Positions 42,600 through 53,617 of a DNA stretch of 64,000 nt are shown here, piece by piece (the first letter of the stretch is position 1; every line of letters starts with the position of its first letter). Both the position numbers and the translations under genes were made by a program. Location: positions 6,256,918-6,320,917 of the forward strand of contig OU696573.1 of the NCBI GenBank assembly GCA_916048095.2, written 5' to 3'. The DNA is from Sacculina carcini (Eukaryota; Arthropoda; Thecostraca; Sacculinidae). Below the pieces are notes generated by a model. That model saw nothing but the letters and a program-made list of their open reading frames with translations. It was not told where the DNA came from and searched no databases.

Positions 42600-44219
42600 G
42601 GCGGCTGCCACTCCGGCAGAAACGAGCGTGGGCCTCACGTTGTACGGCACCGCGTCATCGCGCAGATCGATCCGCATTGCCCCGCCTTTCATCTCCCGGA
42701 GAGGACCGTCCGTGGAGAACACACGAGGGAAGGCCGCTATAAGCTGCTCGCTGTGCGCACGACGGTCCGCCGCTGTTGGCTGAGCTGTGTTGGTCCAGCG
42801 CGGGCATTGTTGAACGGCTGCTGGTCCAGCGGCCACCTGCTGCAGGTGCTGTTCGCGAGACATCTGCCGAGGGAACGCCCGGTGCAGTAGACGCAGCTCC
42901 ACTGCGTCTCGCCAGCAGAGCAGAGCACAGCGCACTGACGGCACCACGTACAGAGTGGAGCGGCAGGATGCATCACCGAGTCGCAAGACTGCCTCGCACG
43001 TGCCCAGACACAGCAGCAACTGACCGTTGGCAACACGCAGGCGCGACGACGGTGGGCGCAAGCTACTGGCGGCCACTCCGAGCTGCTTCGCAACCCCAGC
43101 GTCAATTACAGACACATCGGCGCCAGAGTCGCACCGCCACTTGATCTCGCGCGGCGCGCGGCCCTCTGCGGAAACGGCAATGTGAACGGCGGTTAAGCGC
43201 GTGTGTTTTTGGCCATCAACTACATCACCGATATACGGGCACATATCTAGTGTGTTCTCATCATCAACTTCATCGGCAACATCGGCGACGTCGCGGAGAA
43301 AATTATCTCTACGACGGCGGGTACCGAGCTGCGATGAGCGACAGACGCGCGAGTAATGCCCGCGTTTTCCACAGCGACGACACGTGCTCTCCGCAGCGCG
43401 GCACGGTACTGTCTGGTGGTGCCCACCACAGCGGACGCACGGGACGGAGTCATTGCTGTGCGCATGCGCGTTGCACATGCGCGGTTGCAGATGGCTTACA
43501 GCGGCGACCTCTGCGCGGGGAGCAGAAGAATCAGCCACATCGGGTCCGGTGTTCCGCATGGCTGCAGCGTCCTGGCGGGCCGACTCAGCCGTTTGACATA
43601 CCTGCGTTGCCTTTTTCAGCGTCAGGTCTTTGTGTGCGACCTGCAGGAGTTGGTGCAGGGCAGCAGAGTCGGCTGTCCCCATCACTAACTGATCGCGAAG
43701 ACGCTCGTCGCGGCAGGCAGGGCAAAAATCGCAGCAGGCGGCAATTTCTCGCAGAGAGCGCAGAAATTCGCCCACATTCTCGCCGTCCCGCTGACGGCGG
43801 GTGAAAAATCGCCGGCGTTCCACCAGCACATTCTGCCGCGACTGCTGATGCTCCTCCAATAGGCGGATACAGGCGGGCAAATCAGCCGTCGCCGGCAGCG
43901 TCAGTGAGTGGCGGATGACGCGGCACCACTCGTCGTCCAGCAGTGTCGTGAGCAGCGCTTGCTGCTGGGCAGGGCTCAGGCTATCACTGCCTGACAGTGT
44001 GGTGTACGCCAGCACGCGCTCTTTCCAGGAGGTGAAGTCGGCTGCCGATGCGGCGTAGGCCAGACGGGCTGGTGGCTGACAATGAGCCATGGTGTGTGGG
44101 GCGACTGCAGGCGAGCTGGCGGGGGCTGCCCTTACAAGCTGCTGGCGAGCGAGCTGAGTCACCAACTCTGTGAGCTGGTCCAGCTTCTGCTGTTGGTCGT
44201 CTCGCAGCGGCTGCGCCAT
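42600..44219 (-). pseudogene. K1 gag and protease part
   Basis: Fossil LTR-element part. Gag starts MAQPLRDDQQQKLDQ at 44219 and ends with two Cys clusters, CVRCGGHHQTVPC and CRRCGKRGHYSRVC (zinc knuckle C-X2-C-X4-H-X4-C). The protease follows with RCDSGADVSVID. By family: particle shell, RNA binding and polyprotein cleavage. Confidence 0.8.
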
Positions 44220-44394
44220 GTTCGATATATTATAGCACTCAACACAACAATAACAATAACAATACAACAACAATAGAATGATACAACGCCACGACACACA
44301 CACCACCACTGCTGTACACACACTGGCTGACGGCCGTTAGCGTCACCCACGCCTAATACCCTCGCGCCCTCTGGCGGTGTAGGCACACACTACA
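44219..44394 (-). repeat. K1 LTR (5')
   Basis: 176 bp, same sequence as the other K1 LTR. The internal side begins TGGCGCAG, a primer-binding-site-like start, and the gag ATG uses the last base of this LTR. Confidence 0.9.
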
Positions 44395-45458
44395 CATATC
44401 TTCTCATGCCTTGCGCTACCAGAGAATTGAACACATCACCATCTCGACGCCAATAGAGTCGTCTGTCAGGTACGCTGCAATATCCTGGTAACATCAAAAT
44501 TGCCAGCGCGATTCTGACGTTTGATTCAGTGGCAACATTTCCTTCATAACTTTTTTGCAACGCGTAAATTTGGTTTTGAGAGGCAGTAAGATGTACAAAT
44601 TCGTCTGAGATGAACAGCTTGAGGCACATAGAAGGATATTGCACAACATCTTTCAATGAATTTATGTACATAGATGTTCTATCTTGGTACTTTGCTACTT
44701 TCTCCCCTATGTGTCAGGCACTGGACGTCCACTTCCTCGGCAGTGTTATCGGTTGTTTTGTTGACGTCACCCTGTTTTCAATCAGCACACTCGGCTGGCC
44801 TTTGACCGGAGGCGTTGTAGCACGTTGAGCTTAATTTTGCTCGTTTTCACCTGTGTGTCGGGACAATTCGGACTCGGCGGACAAGATTCGTCGAGGTAAT
44901 TGATTTGGATCTGATGTCGCTTCACTATCACTGACATCTGAACCTTGATCCGTGTCGGCATCTGCTAGATCTGCAGGAGGCTGAACTACGATGAAATAAC
45001 TCTCCCTGCAATCACATCCAACTGATTCTTCCAAGTCGTCAATTACATCGTTTGTTGTCATTTTGAAACAAAACGCGTATCTTTCTGTTATTGCAAATAA
45101 TATGCATCCACAATGGAGTCTACATACGGGTAAATATCCCATTGTACCTGCACATAATGCACTACAATATTGGGACCACAATATTCCATTTATTAGTTTA
45201 CTATTTGGCCGACTCGTAAATTTTGTCTCCTCAAACGCTGAGTGGCAACCATAGTTGCCACTCATAACTTATAGCTTTTCCTTACTACCCATAAATAAAC
45301 ATTGTTACTTTTGTTACCGTACTATTAATCCTACACCCTTTCACTATCAAATTATTGTAGTTTCATAATGAAATTCGGTCAGATATAAGAATTACATACC
45401 TTTTCTTATCACGTGGTCGACTCATGATGCAACTGTACAGGAAACACGCACACATAGT

Positions 45459-45714
45459 CAGAGCCGTAGCAACTGCCACCAGTATCCCCCGGACGGGGGG
45501 CCCCGAATGTTGAGGGGCCCCGTTGCTTCACGCTTGATATATAAATTTATCATATTTATTATGTATAGCTTTTACCTTTTTGCTCAAATGTTTTCACCTG
45601 AGCTTGTATTGTGATTATGTCTGATAAATTAAGTCATTATTTGGTACTTTATTTATAATGGGAGCTCCAAGTGTTGCCTTCGGGGGGACCCCATAAGTCC
45701 TCGCAACGGCTCTG
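45459..45714. mobile_element. hAT-type MITE with exact target duplication
   Basis: 256 bp, ends CAGAGCCGTAGC and (reverse-complemented) CAGAGCCGTTGC. The 8-bp target duplication CACATAGT is exact at 45451-45458 and 45715-45722. Interior has GGGGGGCCCCGAATGTTG. No ORF. Inserted in the piggyBac 5' flank. Confidence 0.9.
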
Positions 45715-46083
45715 CACATAGTATTGCACTGAGGCAACTGATCATGCTGAATAGTGGCAAAAACTGTGTCAAAGCATTGATAAGCCCCGCCCCTAATCAG
45801 CTGAGTATGAATTTCGCTTCTTCAGCAGCACATGTCGCATGCCGAGTCGTAGTAAGTTCATGGAAACTACTGTTGACACTTGGCGTTAATGAGTTAATGA
45901 CATTAGCTTTATACTAATACGGTTCTCTTTGTGATATTGTAAGTTTCATTGAAAATCATTTTTGGAAAACAATTGTATATCAAAACCAAAACTGAGAAAA
46001 ATCTGCCTTTTAAAAAAACCACATGTTTATTTTTTTGAAAAAACCACATGGTTTGAGCCATCGTTTAAACCATATCAACCCTG

Positions 46084-46130
46084 GTTTTTCCATTTAATAT
46101 TGTATTCGAAGCTGTTTATGTTTGGCACAT
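46084..46130 (+). repeat. repeat R2, copy 2, right part
   Basis: CCATTTAATATTGTATTCGAAGC and GGCACATG match 22283-22326. It follows the right target duplication of element Z. Confidence 0.65.
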
Positions 46131-46158
46131 GCTATGAATATACACTCATACACAAATG

Positions 46159-47786
46159 AATATGATGATGATGATGATGTACGCATATATTACATCCAGC
46201 TGGAGCAGGAGGTGCAATGCGCTATAGCCACATTCAAAATGAATTACTGGTGTATCAGCCGGTTCCACTGCTGGCGATTAGTAGCCGTTGCAGCTGCACT
46301 ACTAAGCGTCAGACCGAGCCGCTGCAGGTCTTCCTCCATCTGCTGCCGGTAAGTGAAACGCAGGGCACCGCCTCGACGTCGTGGCTCGGTAGGCGGACTG
46401 GACAACACGACAGCCAGCGGCATATCAGGCCGGCGCAGCACATGTTCCAGTAGTGTCAGTCTCCTCGTGCACAGAGTACGAGACACCTGCACCGTGCCAG
46501 TCTGAGCGTAGAGGCTGCTGCTGGTAACAATTGTTGGGTAGCGGATACCAGCGGAATACCGTAGGAGAGCACGATGTCCCGCATCGACTTCCTCACTCAG
46601 CGTCTCTGTCAATGTCCACGTTTCGCCACTTTAAATCAGTGTGGACTGCACACAGGCAGCGAACAGACCAATTTTGGCTTGTATTGATGCGTTTGAAGTC
46701 CAAACACTGGAAAGTCTGCGGGCGGCCAGCCAGGCCAGCTGTCGGCGTCGACGGTACGCCGCTCGGCTATTCCACATTTCACTTCCGAGATAGGAAAAGT
46801 CAGCGGTGAGTTTTAGCATAGCACCCGATTTCGTCTTGATGGTGGCTGTGTCTTCGCTGCCTATCGCCATGTATTTACATTTGGATTCATTTAAATCCAG
46901 CCCGACTGTTGATGCAACCTCCTCGAACCGGTCCAGCTGACTCTGCGCGTCTGCTGCATTGTCGGTAACAATGGTGATATCATCAGCATATGCCAGAGCG
47001 CAGAGTCTATTTGCAGGATATCGTGATGACAGTCGGCGGCGCACTGTGCAGGCACTACAGTCCAGCAGACTGCGTCGCATTACGTAGTCCATGACTATGA
47101 TGAATAAATATGGCGCCAGAGTATCGCCCTGCAACACGCCAGTGCTTGTGTCGAATGGCTTTGCCATAACGTAGGCTGTCCGCACACGAGCGGTGGTGTC
47201 CGTGTAGAGGCTCATGACGGCGTCGACAAATATTTTGGAGTCACAGTAAATCAACAGTATTTGTTGCAGTGCTCTTCGGTCCACTCGGTCGAACGCCTTC
47301 GAAAAATCCAAGAACACCACGTATATCTGCTTCTTTCGGGTTCTGCAGTCGTCTAGAACGACACGAAGTGCAGCAATCTGCTCAGTTGTGCCTCTGTGCT
47401 TGCGGAAGCCGGCCTGTGTGCTTAGAAGAACATCGTCCATCTGGGAGCGAAGCCGATTGAGCAGAACTCGGTTGCAGAGTTAAGCCGCTGCAGACATCAG
47501 GAATATACCACGCTGATTGTTGATACTGGTATCGCCACCCTTTTTTGGGACTGTGATCATTATCGACACCAGCCATTCGGGTGGAGGCTGAGCGCTGAGC
47601 ACAACGCTGTTGACAAAAGGCAACAAAAGGTTGGCCAGCGATCCAATCTTCCATACATCCGATGGAATGCCATCCTTGCCTGCTGCTTTGCCGGTCGCTA
47701 CAGCATGGGCTGCTGTAGCAAGCTCCTGCGATGTGACGGCAGTTTCGACGAACGGGGGTCTGGGTGGCAGCGCTAGAGTTGATATG
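46159..47786 (-). mobile_element. LINE P, inserted in a 22-bp minisatellite
   Basis: Minus-strand, 5'-truncated LINE with RT and an (ATC)n-type 3' tail at 46159-46180. Both flanks are units of the same 22-bp tandem repeat: one at 46137-46158 and about eight at 47787-47972. RT spelling (TGVLQGDTLAP, YLFIIVMDYVMR, AYADDITIV) differs from all other LINEs here and recalls the R2/R4/NeSL side of the tree; clade not certain. Confidence 0.75.
46250..47775 (-). pseudogene. LINE P reverse transcriptase
   Basis: N-terminal blocks VATGKAAGKDGIPSDVW and MITVPKKGGD in 47480-47775, then a stop (SAAA-stop-LCNRVL) near 47480, then an open piece 46631-47440: STQAGFRKHRGTTEQIAALR, VVFLDFSKAFDRVDRR, STGVLQGDTLAPYLF, ALAYADDITIVTDN, GLDLNESKCKYMAIG, DFSYLGSEM. 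A C-terminal piece at 46244-46612 (LYAQTGTVQVSRTLCTRRLT, LLEHVLRRPD) is in another frame. Catalytic YADD is intact; the gene is dead. Confidence 0.75.
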
Positions 47787-47972
47787 AATATGCACTCATA
47801 TACATATTAATATACACTCATAAACATATGAACATACACTCATAAACATATGAATATACACTCATAAGCATATGAATATACACTCATAAGCATATGAATA
47901 TACACTCATAAACATATGAATATACACTCATAAACATATGAATATACACTCATAAACATATGAATATACACT
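47787..47972. repeat. 22-bp minisatellite
   Basis: About 8.5 units of AATATACACTCATAAACATATG. One more unit lies on the other side of LINE P at 46137-46158. Confidence 0.9.
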
Positions 47973-48299
47973 TGTGGCGTTGATTAGCACGTATATAATC
48001 AATTTAGTTATTTCTTGTATCGTTTCAGTCTATGATTGTATCGCGTGCGGCATAAATGTGTCTTGTTTGGTGTGGAACGCCGTTTTTATACTGATGTATT
48101 TTTTTCATCGTTTTCAGGCAACCGTATTTTCATTCATTATTTTATGGAAAGTATATTATGCCTCTGCCTGTATGCATTACCTGTAAATATTATTTTATTA
48201 ATGCATTTATAGATTGCACAATTACGTTTTTGTAATCTGCAGGCGTCCCCCCGCTTCACTATTGTAGCGTTGTTATATAATATTGGTTAAATGTTAAAA
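47973..48299. other. spacer, no feature seen
   Basis: AT-rich DNA with no gene, terminal repeat or RNA recognised. Confidence 0.5.
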
Positions 48300-48624
48300 G
48301 TTTAAATGCCTTAGTGACAGCTGCTACACGGGAGGAAGCGGAAGCTTATGAACACACAGGTATGCCCCGTGCAGCTGGCTGCCACAGCAGAACCGACCCT
48401 CTCCACGCTATGGCGCCACATGGACGTAAGACGTTTAAGAGAGGGCCACCTCCCCATAATGTATGACATAACACATGACTGACATCTGGTACCATCATTT
48501 ACTGATGGGTGGACAGGGGCTGTTGGATTATAGAATTCGCCCAATGAAATTCTGCTCCGCCGACATTCGAACCACGGTCCTCCCGCTTGTGAGGCGTGTG
48601 TGCTAACCACTACACCACGGAGTC
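48300..48624 (-). mobile_element. tRNA-derived SINE (tRNA-Val-like head)
   Basis: Read on the minus strand from 48624: an A box (TGGTGTAGTGGTTAGCA), an anticodon stem-loop CACGC-CTCACAA-GCGGG giving anticodon CAC (Val), and a B box (GGTTCGAAT). The acceptor stem CTCCG pairs with CGGAG near 48554. An unrelated body follows to about 48300. The lack of a normal T stem and the attached body indicate a SINE and not a working tRNA gene. Boxes A and B would be the internal RNA polymerase III promoter. Confidence 0.75.
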
Positions 48625-48831
48625 CACAAAAGTGGTGTTATTGTTAACATTTCTTATTGTCTACCATGGTGTTATTGTTATGTCGCATCAGCGTCGCATT
48701 GTGAACATTATTAATTTTAACTAGTGAAGGGTGCATAATGTGGCGACCTAATGACATAACTGATGGATGTGGGCGTATCCGATTTGTGGTGAAAGGTAAG
48801 CTGCGTTTTCTATTTATTCTTTGTTCTGGTC
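48625..48831. other. spacer left of K2
   Basis: No feature recognised with confidence. An exon-like stretch ending in AAAG|GTAAGC occurs at 48740-48796. Confidence 0.35.
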
Positions 48832-48836
48832 TTATG

Positions 48837-49012
48837 TGTACGATATATTATAGCACTCAACACAACAATAACAATAACAATACAACAACAATAGAATGAT
48901 ACAACGCCACGACACACACACCACCACTGCTGTACACACACTGGCTGACGGCCGTTAGCGTCACCCACGCCTAATACCCTCGCGCCCTCTGGCGGTGTAG
49001 GCACACACTACA
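48837..49012 (-). repeat. K2 LTR (3')
   Basis: 176 bp, begins TGTACGATATATTA on the plus strand; a polypurine tract lies next to it. Confidence 0.9.
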
Positions 49013-49020
49013 TCTCCCCT

Positions 49021-50390
49021 TCAAGTGGTGGAGGGGGCGCTGTCGGCTCTGCAGACGTAATCGCTCAGATGCGACGGTGGTCTGCGTGTTCGGGCGCTCC
49101 GGCGGAATTGCGGGGTTCGTGAGGCCTCCGATGTACCGCCCACATTCTCCCCCGGCGGCGGCGGCGGTGATGCGGGTCTGCTTCTGGTCTCCTGCGACGG
49201 TAGCGGCGCCGTGCCAACAGATGGCGGCGGCTGCACTTCGAGCGGCGGCTGTACCACGGGCGAGGGTGTGTTGGCTGCTGGTCGCAGGTGTCTACGGTTG
49301 CGCCAGTAGAGACCGCCGTGAGGCAGGCGCACAGCGTACTGGCGGCGACGGCCAGTCATGGCGACCACGCCAGTCCGGTCCCAGCGACCGGATGTCGGGT
49401 CCTGGAGAGCCACCGTAGTGCCGGGCCGCAACGGCGGCAACACCTTAGCCGACCGGTTGTATTGGGCGACCTGCTTGTTGTGTAAGCTCGCCGCTCGCCG
49501 GTCGCACTCAGCGGTGGGCGGCTGCCACTCCGGCAGAAACGGGCGTGGATGCGCGGGAACGGCGGACGACACGGGGCGGCCGTACAAAAGCTGCGCGGGG
49601 GAGCGACCATCGGCACCCGGCGCGTTGCATAGCTCCAACAGACCGGCGACAAAGGCGTCTGTGTCGATGTTCCCGTCGTGCGCCGCCTTCTGAATGAGCC
49701 GCTTCACCCGTTTCACGGCGGACTCAGCGTGCCCATTAGAAGACGGGAAGTGCGGACTGGAGACACGATGGCGTATGTGCCAAAGTCGCAGAAATTCGGC
49801 CGTGTGGCGCGCCGTGAACTGTGGACCGCCGTCTGACGACAGTATGGTCGGAACCCCCGTCATGGCGAACACATGTCGTAGCATCTTCACCAGCTGATGA
49901 GCCGAGGTGTCACGGCCACAGTCGAACACCAGTGGCCAGTTGGAGAACCGGTCCGCGTACACGAGGTAGGTCTTCCCTGCGTGTTGGAAAAAATCCGCGG
50001 ACACCGATTCGAAAGGACGTGTCGGGTGCGGTTCCGTCAGGTATGGCTCTTTTTGCTGGCTGTCTTTGTACTGCAGACATTTTCGGCACGATGCTACGGC
50101 AGTGGCGATTTCGTTGTTCAGGCCCGGCCAGAAGACAGTTTGCCGTGCGCGTTGCACAGTCCTGGCCTGCCCCTGGTGACCGTCGTGGAGCCGACGGAGG
50201 GTGTCCTTCCGCAAACACCTGGGCACAAGCAGGCGGCAGCCGACCAGGATCAGCCCATGGTCCGCAGTGAGCTGGTCGCGCACGCCCCAGAATGGGTGGA
50301 GACTGGCGGGCAGCAGATGTTTGTGCTGAGGGAAACCGCCCAGCACGTACGTCATCAATTGGCGACACTCATCGTCGGCCAGAGACGCAG
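49021..50390 (-). pseudogene. K2 integrase part
   Basis: Fossil LTR-element part. Zinc-binding region (HDGHQGQARTVQ, CRKCLQYK), catalytic core (VSADFFQHAGKTYLVYADRF, LSSDGGPQFTA, HFPSSNGHAESAVKRV) and the same proline-rich tail as K1. Confidence 0.85.
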
Positions 50391-50419
50391 CTCGCACCGC
50401 CTCCAGGGTGGTGTCGTCA

Positions 50420-52110
50420 GTGCGCTGTGCTCTGCTCTGCTGGCGAGACGCAGTGGAGCTGCGTCTACTGCACCGGGCGTTCCCTCGGCAGATGTCTCGC
50501 GAACAGCACCTGCAGCAGGTGGCCGCTGGACCAGCAGCCGTTCAACAATGCCCGCGCTGGACCAACACAGCTCAGCCAACAGCGGCGGACCGTCGTGCGC
50601 ACAGCGAGCAGCTTATAGCGGCCTTCCCTCGTGTGTTCTCCACGGACGGTCCTCTCCGGGAGATGAAAGGCGGGGCAATGCGGATCGATCTGCGCGATGA
50701 CGCGGTGCCGTACAACGTGACGGCTCCCCGCTCCGTGCCGTTCTGTCATCGCGCCCAGGCACAACAGCAGCTGGAGCTGCTTCAGCAGCAGGGCGTAATC
50801 GAGCCGGTCTCCCACCCGACAGATTGGTGCTCACCCATCGTCGTTGTCGGCAAGCGCAAGGCAGACGGCACGCCAAACGGCTGTCGGCTCACGGTGGACT
50901 TCACACGCCTCAACCGCTTCGTTCGCCGGCCTACACATCCGGTTCGCTCGCCTGTGGAGGCTGTCAGCAATATGGGCCTCGGCAATCGGTGGTTCACCCA
51001 GGTGGACGCATTACAAGGGTACTTTCAGGTGCCCTTGCGGCGCGAGCACCGAGACCTCACCACCTTCATCACCCCGTGGGGCCGATTCAGGTTCTGTCGC
51101 GCGCCTATGGGCCTGGTCTCCAGCGGCGACGAGTTCAACCGACGCGGCGACGTCGCCTTGTCTGGCCTACCCGACTCCTGCAAGATCGTGGACGACGTGC
51201 TGGTGTATACCGCCAGCTACGACGAGCATCTGCAGCGAGTCTGGCAGCTGCTACAACGCTTCGACGACGCCGGCGTTACGTTGAACCTGCAAAAATTTAT
51301 GTTCGCCGCCACTTCCGCCAATTTCTGTGGATTCCACATCAACGCCTCTGGATTCACCGTCGACCACAAGAAAATTCGAGCCCTCGCAGAATTTCCCGCA
51401 CCGACGGACCTTACATCCCTGCGATCCTTTCTCGGTTTGGCGAACCAGTTCGGTGACTTCTCGGACTCCATCGCCTCCGCTGCTGAGCCCCTGCGCCAGC
51501 TGCTTCGCAAAGGCGTTGAGTGGCAGTGGACAACACAGCACGATGCGGCTTTCACGGCGGTCAAGCGCGCGTTGGCCAGCCCTCCTGTGCTTGGTCACTT
51601 CGACCCAACGCGGCCCACAATGCTGGAGACGGATGCAGCACGTGAGAAAGGTCTCGGATTCGTTCTTCGCCAGCGGGATGATCAAGGCCGTTGGCAGCTG
51701 ATCCAGTGTGGGTCGCGATTTGTGTCCGACACCGAAAGCAGGTATGCTGTGTGTGAGTTGGAGATGCTGGCAGTTGTGTGGGCATGTCAGAAATGCCATC
51801 AGTATCTGGCTGGCCTCCACACGTTCAGTGTGGTCACCGATCACAAGCCTCTCGTTCCGATACTGAACGAGAAGGCACTCGGAGACATCTCCAACCCGCG
51901 CCTGCAACGTATGCGACAGCGTCTGCTGCACTTGACTTTTGTCGCTAGCTGGAGACCGGGTGCAAAGCACAACATCGCCGACGCTCTGTCGCGCGCACCT
52001 TCCCAGCCTGCTGATGCTGACGCTGACGTTGACGAGTGCTCGTCTGGATTCTTCGTCCAGACGCTGGACGCGTTCACAGACGCAGACGACCTGGGTCATC
52101 GCACGTCACC
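50420..52110 (+). pseudogene. K2 reverse transcriptase and RNase H part
   Basis: Fossil LTR-element part. RT blocks: VIEPVSHPTDWCSP, CRLTVDFTRLNRFV, FTQVDALQGYFQVPL, and a VDDVLVY box; RNase H: METD-like LETDAAREKGLGFVL, YAVCELEMLAVVWAC, HNIADALSR. It lies on the strand opposite to the rest of K2. Confidence 0.8.
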
Positions 52111-52149
52111 GATTGACACCACCACTGCGTCTCGCCAGCAGAGCAGAGC

Positions 52150-53442
52150 ACAGCACACTGACGGCACCACGTACAGAGTGGAGCGGCAGGATGCATCACC
52201 GAGTCGCAAGACTGCCTCGCACGTGCCCAGACACAGCAGCAACTGACCGTTGGCAACACGCAGGCGCGACGACGGTGGGCGCAAGCTACTGGCGGCCACT
52301 CCGAGCTGCTTCGCAACCCCAGCGTCAATTACAGACACAACGGCGCCAGAGTCGCATCGCCACTTGATCTCGCGCGGCGCGCGGCCCTCTGCGGAAACGG
52401 CAATGTGAACGGCGGTTAAGCGCGTGTGTTTTTGGCCGTCAACTACATCACCGATGTACGGGCACATATCTAGTGTGTTCTCATCATCAACTTCATCGGC
52501 AACATCGGCGACGTCGCGGAGAAAATTATCTCTACGACGGCGGGTACCGAGCTGCGATGAGCGACAGACGCGCGAGTAATGCCCGCGTTTTCCACAGCGA
52601 CGACACATGCTCTCCGCAGCGCGGCACGGTACTGTCTGGTGGTGCCCACCACAGCGGACGCACGGGACGGAGTCATTGCTGTGCGCATGCGCGTTGCACA
52701 TGCGCGGTTGCAGATGGCTTACAGCGGCGACCTCTGCGCGGGGAGCAGAAGAATCAGCCACAACGGGTCCGGTGTTCCGCATGGCTGCAGCGTCCTGGCG
52801 GGCCGACTCAGCCGTTTGACATACCTGCGTTGCCTTTTTCAGCGTCAGGTCTTTGTGTGCGACCTGCAGGAGTTGGTGCAGGGCAGCAGAGTCGGCTGTC
52901 CCCATCACTAACTGATCGCGAAGACGCTCGTCGCGGCAGGCAGGGCAAAAATCGCAGCTGGCGGCAATTTCTCGCAGAGAGCGCAGAAATTCGCCCACAT
53001 TCTCGCCGTCCCGCTGACGGCGGGTGAAAAATCGCCGGCGTTCCACCAGCACATTCTGCCGCGACTGCTGATGCTCCTCCAATAGGCGGATACAGGCGGG
53101 CAAATCAGCCGTCGCCGGCAGCGTCAGTGAGTGGCGGATGACGCGGCACCACTCGTCGTCCAGCAGTGTCGTGAGCAGCGCTTGCTGCTGGGCAGGGCTC
53201 AGGCTATCACTGCCTGACAGTGTGGTGTACGCCAGCACGCGCTCTTTCCAGGAGGTGAAGTCGGCTGCCGATGCGGCGTAGGCCAGACGGGCTGGTGGCT
53301 GACAATGAGCCATGGTGTGTGGGGCGACCGCAGGCGAGCTGGCGGGGGCTGCCATTACAAGCTGCTGGCGAGCGAGCTGAGTCACCAACTCTGTGAGCTG
53401 GTCCAGCTTCTGCTGTTGTTCGTCTCGCAGCGGCTGCGCCAT
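52150..53442 (-). pseudogene. K2 gag and protease part
   Basis: Fossil LTR-element part, almost the same as in K1: MAQPLRDEQQQKLDQ start, CRRCGKRGHYSRVC knuckle, and a protease-like segment related to that in K1. The ATG spans the LTR/internal border as in K1. Confidence 0.8.
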
Positions 53443-53617
53443 GTACGATATATTATAGCACTCAACACAACAATAACAATAACAATACAACAACAATAGA
53501 ATGATACAACGCCACGACACACACACCACCACTTCTGTACACACACTGGCTGACGGCCGTTAGCGTCACCCACGCCTAATACCCTCGCGCCCTCTGGCGG
53601 TGTAGGCACACACTACA
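53442..53617 (-). repeat. K2 LTR (5')
   Basis: 176 bp; shares with its partner the A at position 4 where K1 LTRs carry T, so the two LTRs of each element are a matched set. Confidence 0.9.

Larger units (their letters stand above)
41920..44394 (-). mobile_element. Gypsy-type LTR element K1, short copy
   Basis: A 2475-bp LTR element inside the piggyBac transposase. Target duplication CATAT is exact at 41915-41919 and 44395-44399. LTRs of 176 bp (41920-42095, 44219-44394) look identical by eye, so the insertion is recent. Parts present: gag, protease and the integrase tail; the RT, RNase H and integrase core found in K2 are absent, so it cannot copy itself. A polypurine tract (GAAGGGGAGA on the element strand) abuts the 3' LTR. 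Confidence 0.9.
40805..45064 (-). pseudogene. piggyBac transposase, interrupted
   Basis: N-terminus starts MTTNDVIDDLEESVG near 45062 with the usual acidic stretch (TDQGSDVSDSEATSD), then LFISDEFVHL and YWRRDGDVFNSLVAQGMRRY at 44395. After K1 it resumes HLADNSKIDSNNPDPL, LPPPEELSVDECMV (first catalytic Asp), HRTKQFIRGK, WSICTADGFILHSEPYCG, HVTFDNLFSS (second Asp), RWSREQRKQVMIDMP, RTMCGMDLHDQF (third Asp), MVLNSWLLYRKLG and a C-terminal Cys-rich finger: CRHCSKRSTYICIKCNVPVH and HLECMKYF. All three catalytic Asp are present. Apart from K1 there are shifts near 41320-41370 and 41140 and near 44680-44850, plus a stop at about 41836. Confidence 0.85.
40800..45893 (-). mobile_element. piggyBac-type transposon, split by K1
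   Basis: Minus-strand piggyBac element. The 5' end is at 45893, reading CTCATTAACGCCAAGTG inward, with TTAA at 45894-45897, the family target site. Transposase N-terminus at about 45100-44395, then LTR element K1 (41920-44394), then the rest of the transposase to 40805. The left end with its TTAA was not found. A hAT MITE (45459-45714) sits in its 5' flank. Confidence 0.85.
35462..46083. mobile_element. hAT-type element Z, hosting later insertions
   Basis: Ends are CAGGGTTTG at 35462 and, reverse-complemented, CAGGGTTGA at 46083; subterminal DNA is rich in TGGTTT and GAAAAAAACC, as in many hAT MITEs. The 8-bp flanks gttattcc (35454-35461) and gtttttcc (46084-46091) agree at 7 of 8. The undisturbed R2 copy has GTTATTCC followed directly by ATTT at 22277-22288, which confirms the insertion point. 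Own sequence left: 35462-35698, part of 40246-40800, and 45898-46083. No hAT transposase is seen. Confidence 0.75.
48837..53617 (-). mobile_element. Gypsy-type LTR element K2
   Basis: 4781 bp with 176-bp LTRs (48837-49012, 53442-53617) that differ at about one position by eye, so recent. Target duplication TTATG is exact at 48832-48836 and 53618-53622. All expected parts exist: gag-protease (minus), RT-RNase H (plus), integrase (minus). The parts are thus not all on one strand: the element is rearranged and counts as broken. Family Ty3/Gypsy by part order and RT spelling. Confidence 0.9.

Noticed and set aside
42160-43804. Long plus-strand frames opposite K1
   Set aside because: They are antisense shadows of GC-rich gag and integrase coding; the same frames recur opposite K2 and K3.
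48552-48624. Functional tRNA-Val gene
   Set aside because: The T stem does not pair properly and a SINE body follows directly.
48740-48796. First exon (ATG then AAAG|GTAAGC donor) left of K2
   Set aside because: Only about 19 codons, no second exon visible beyond K2, and no composition signal.
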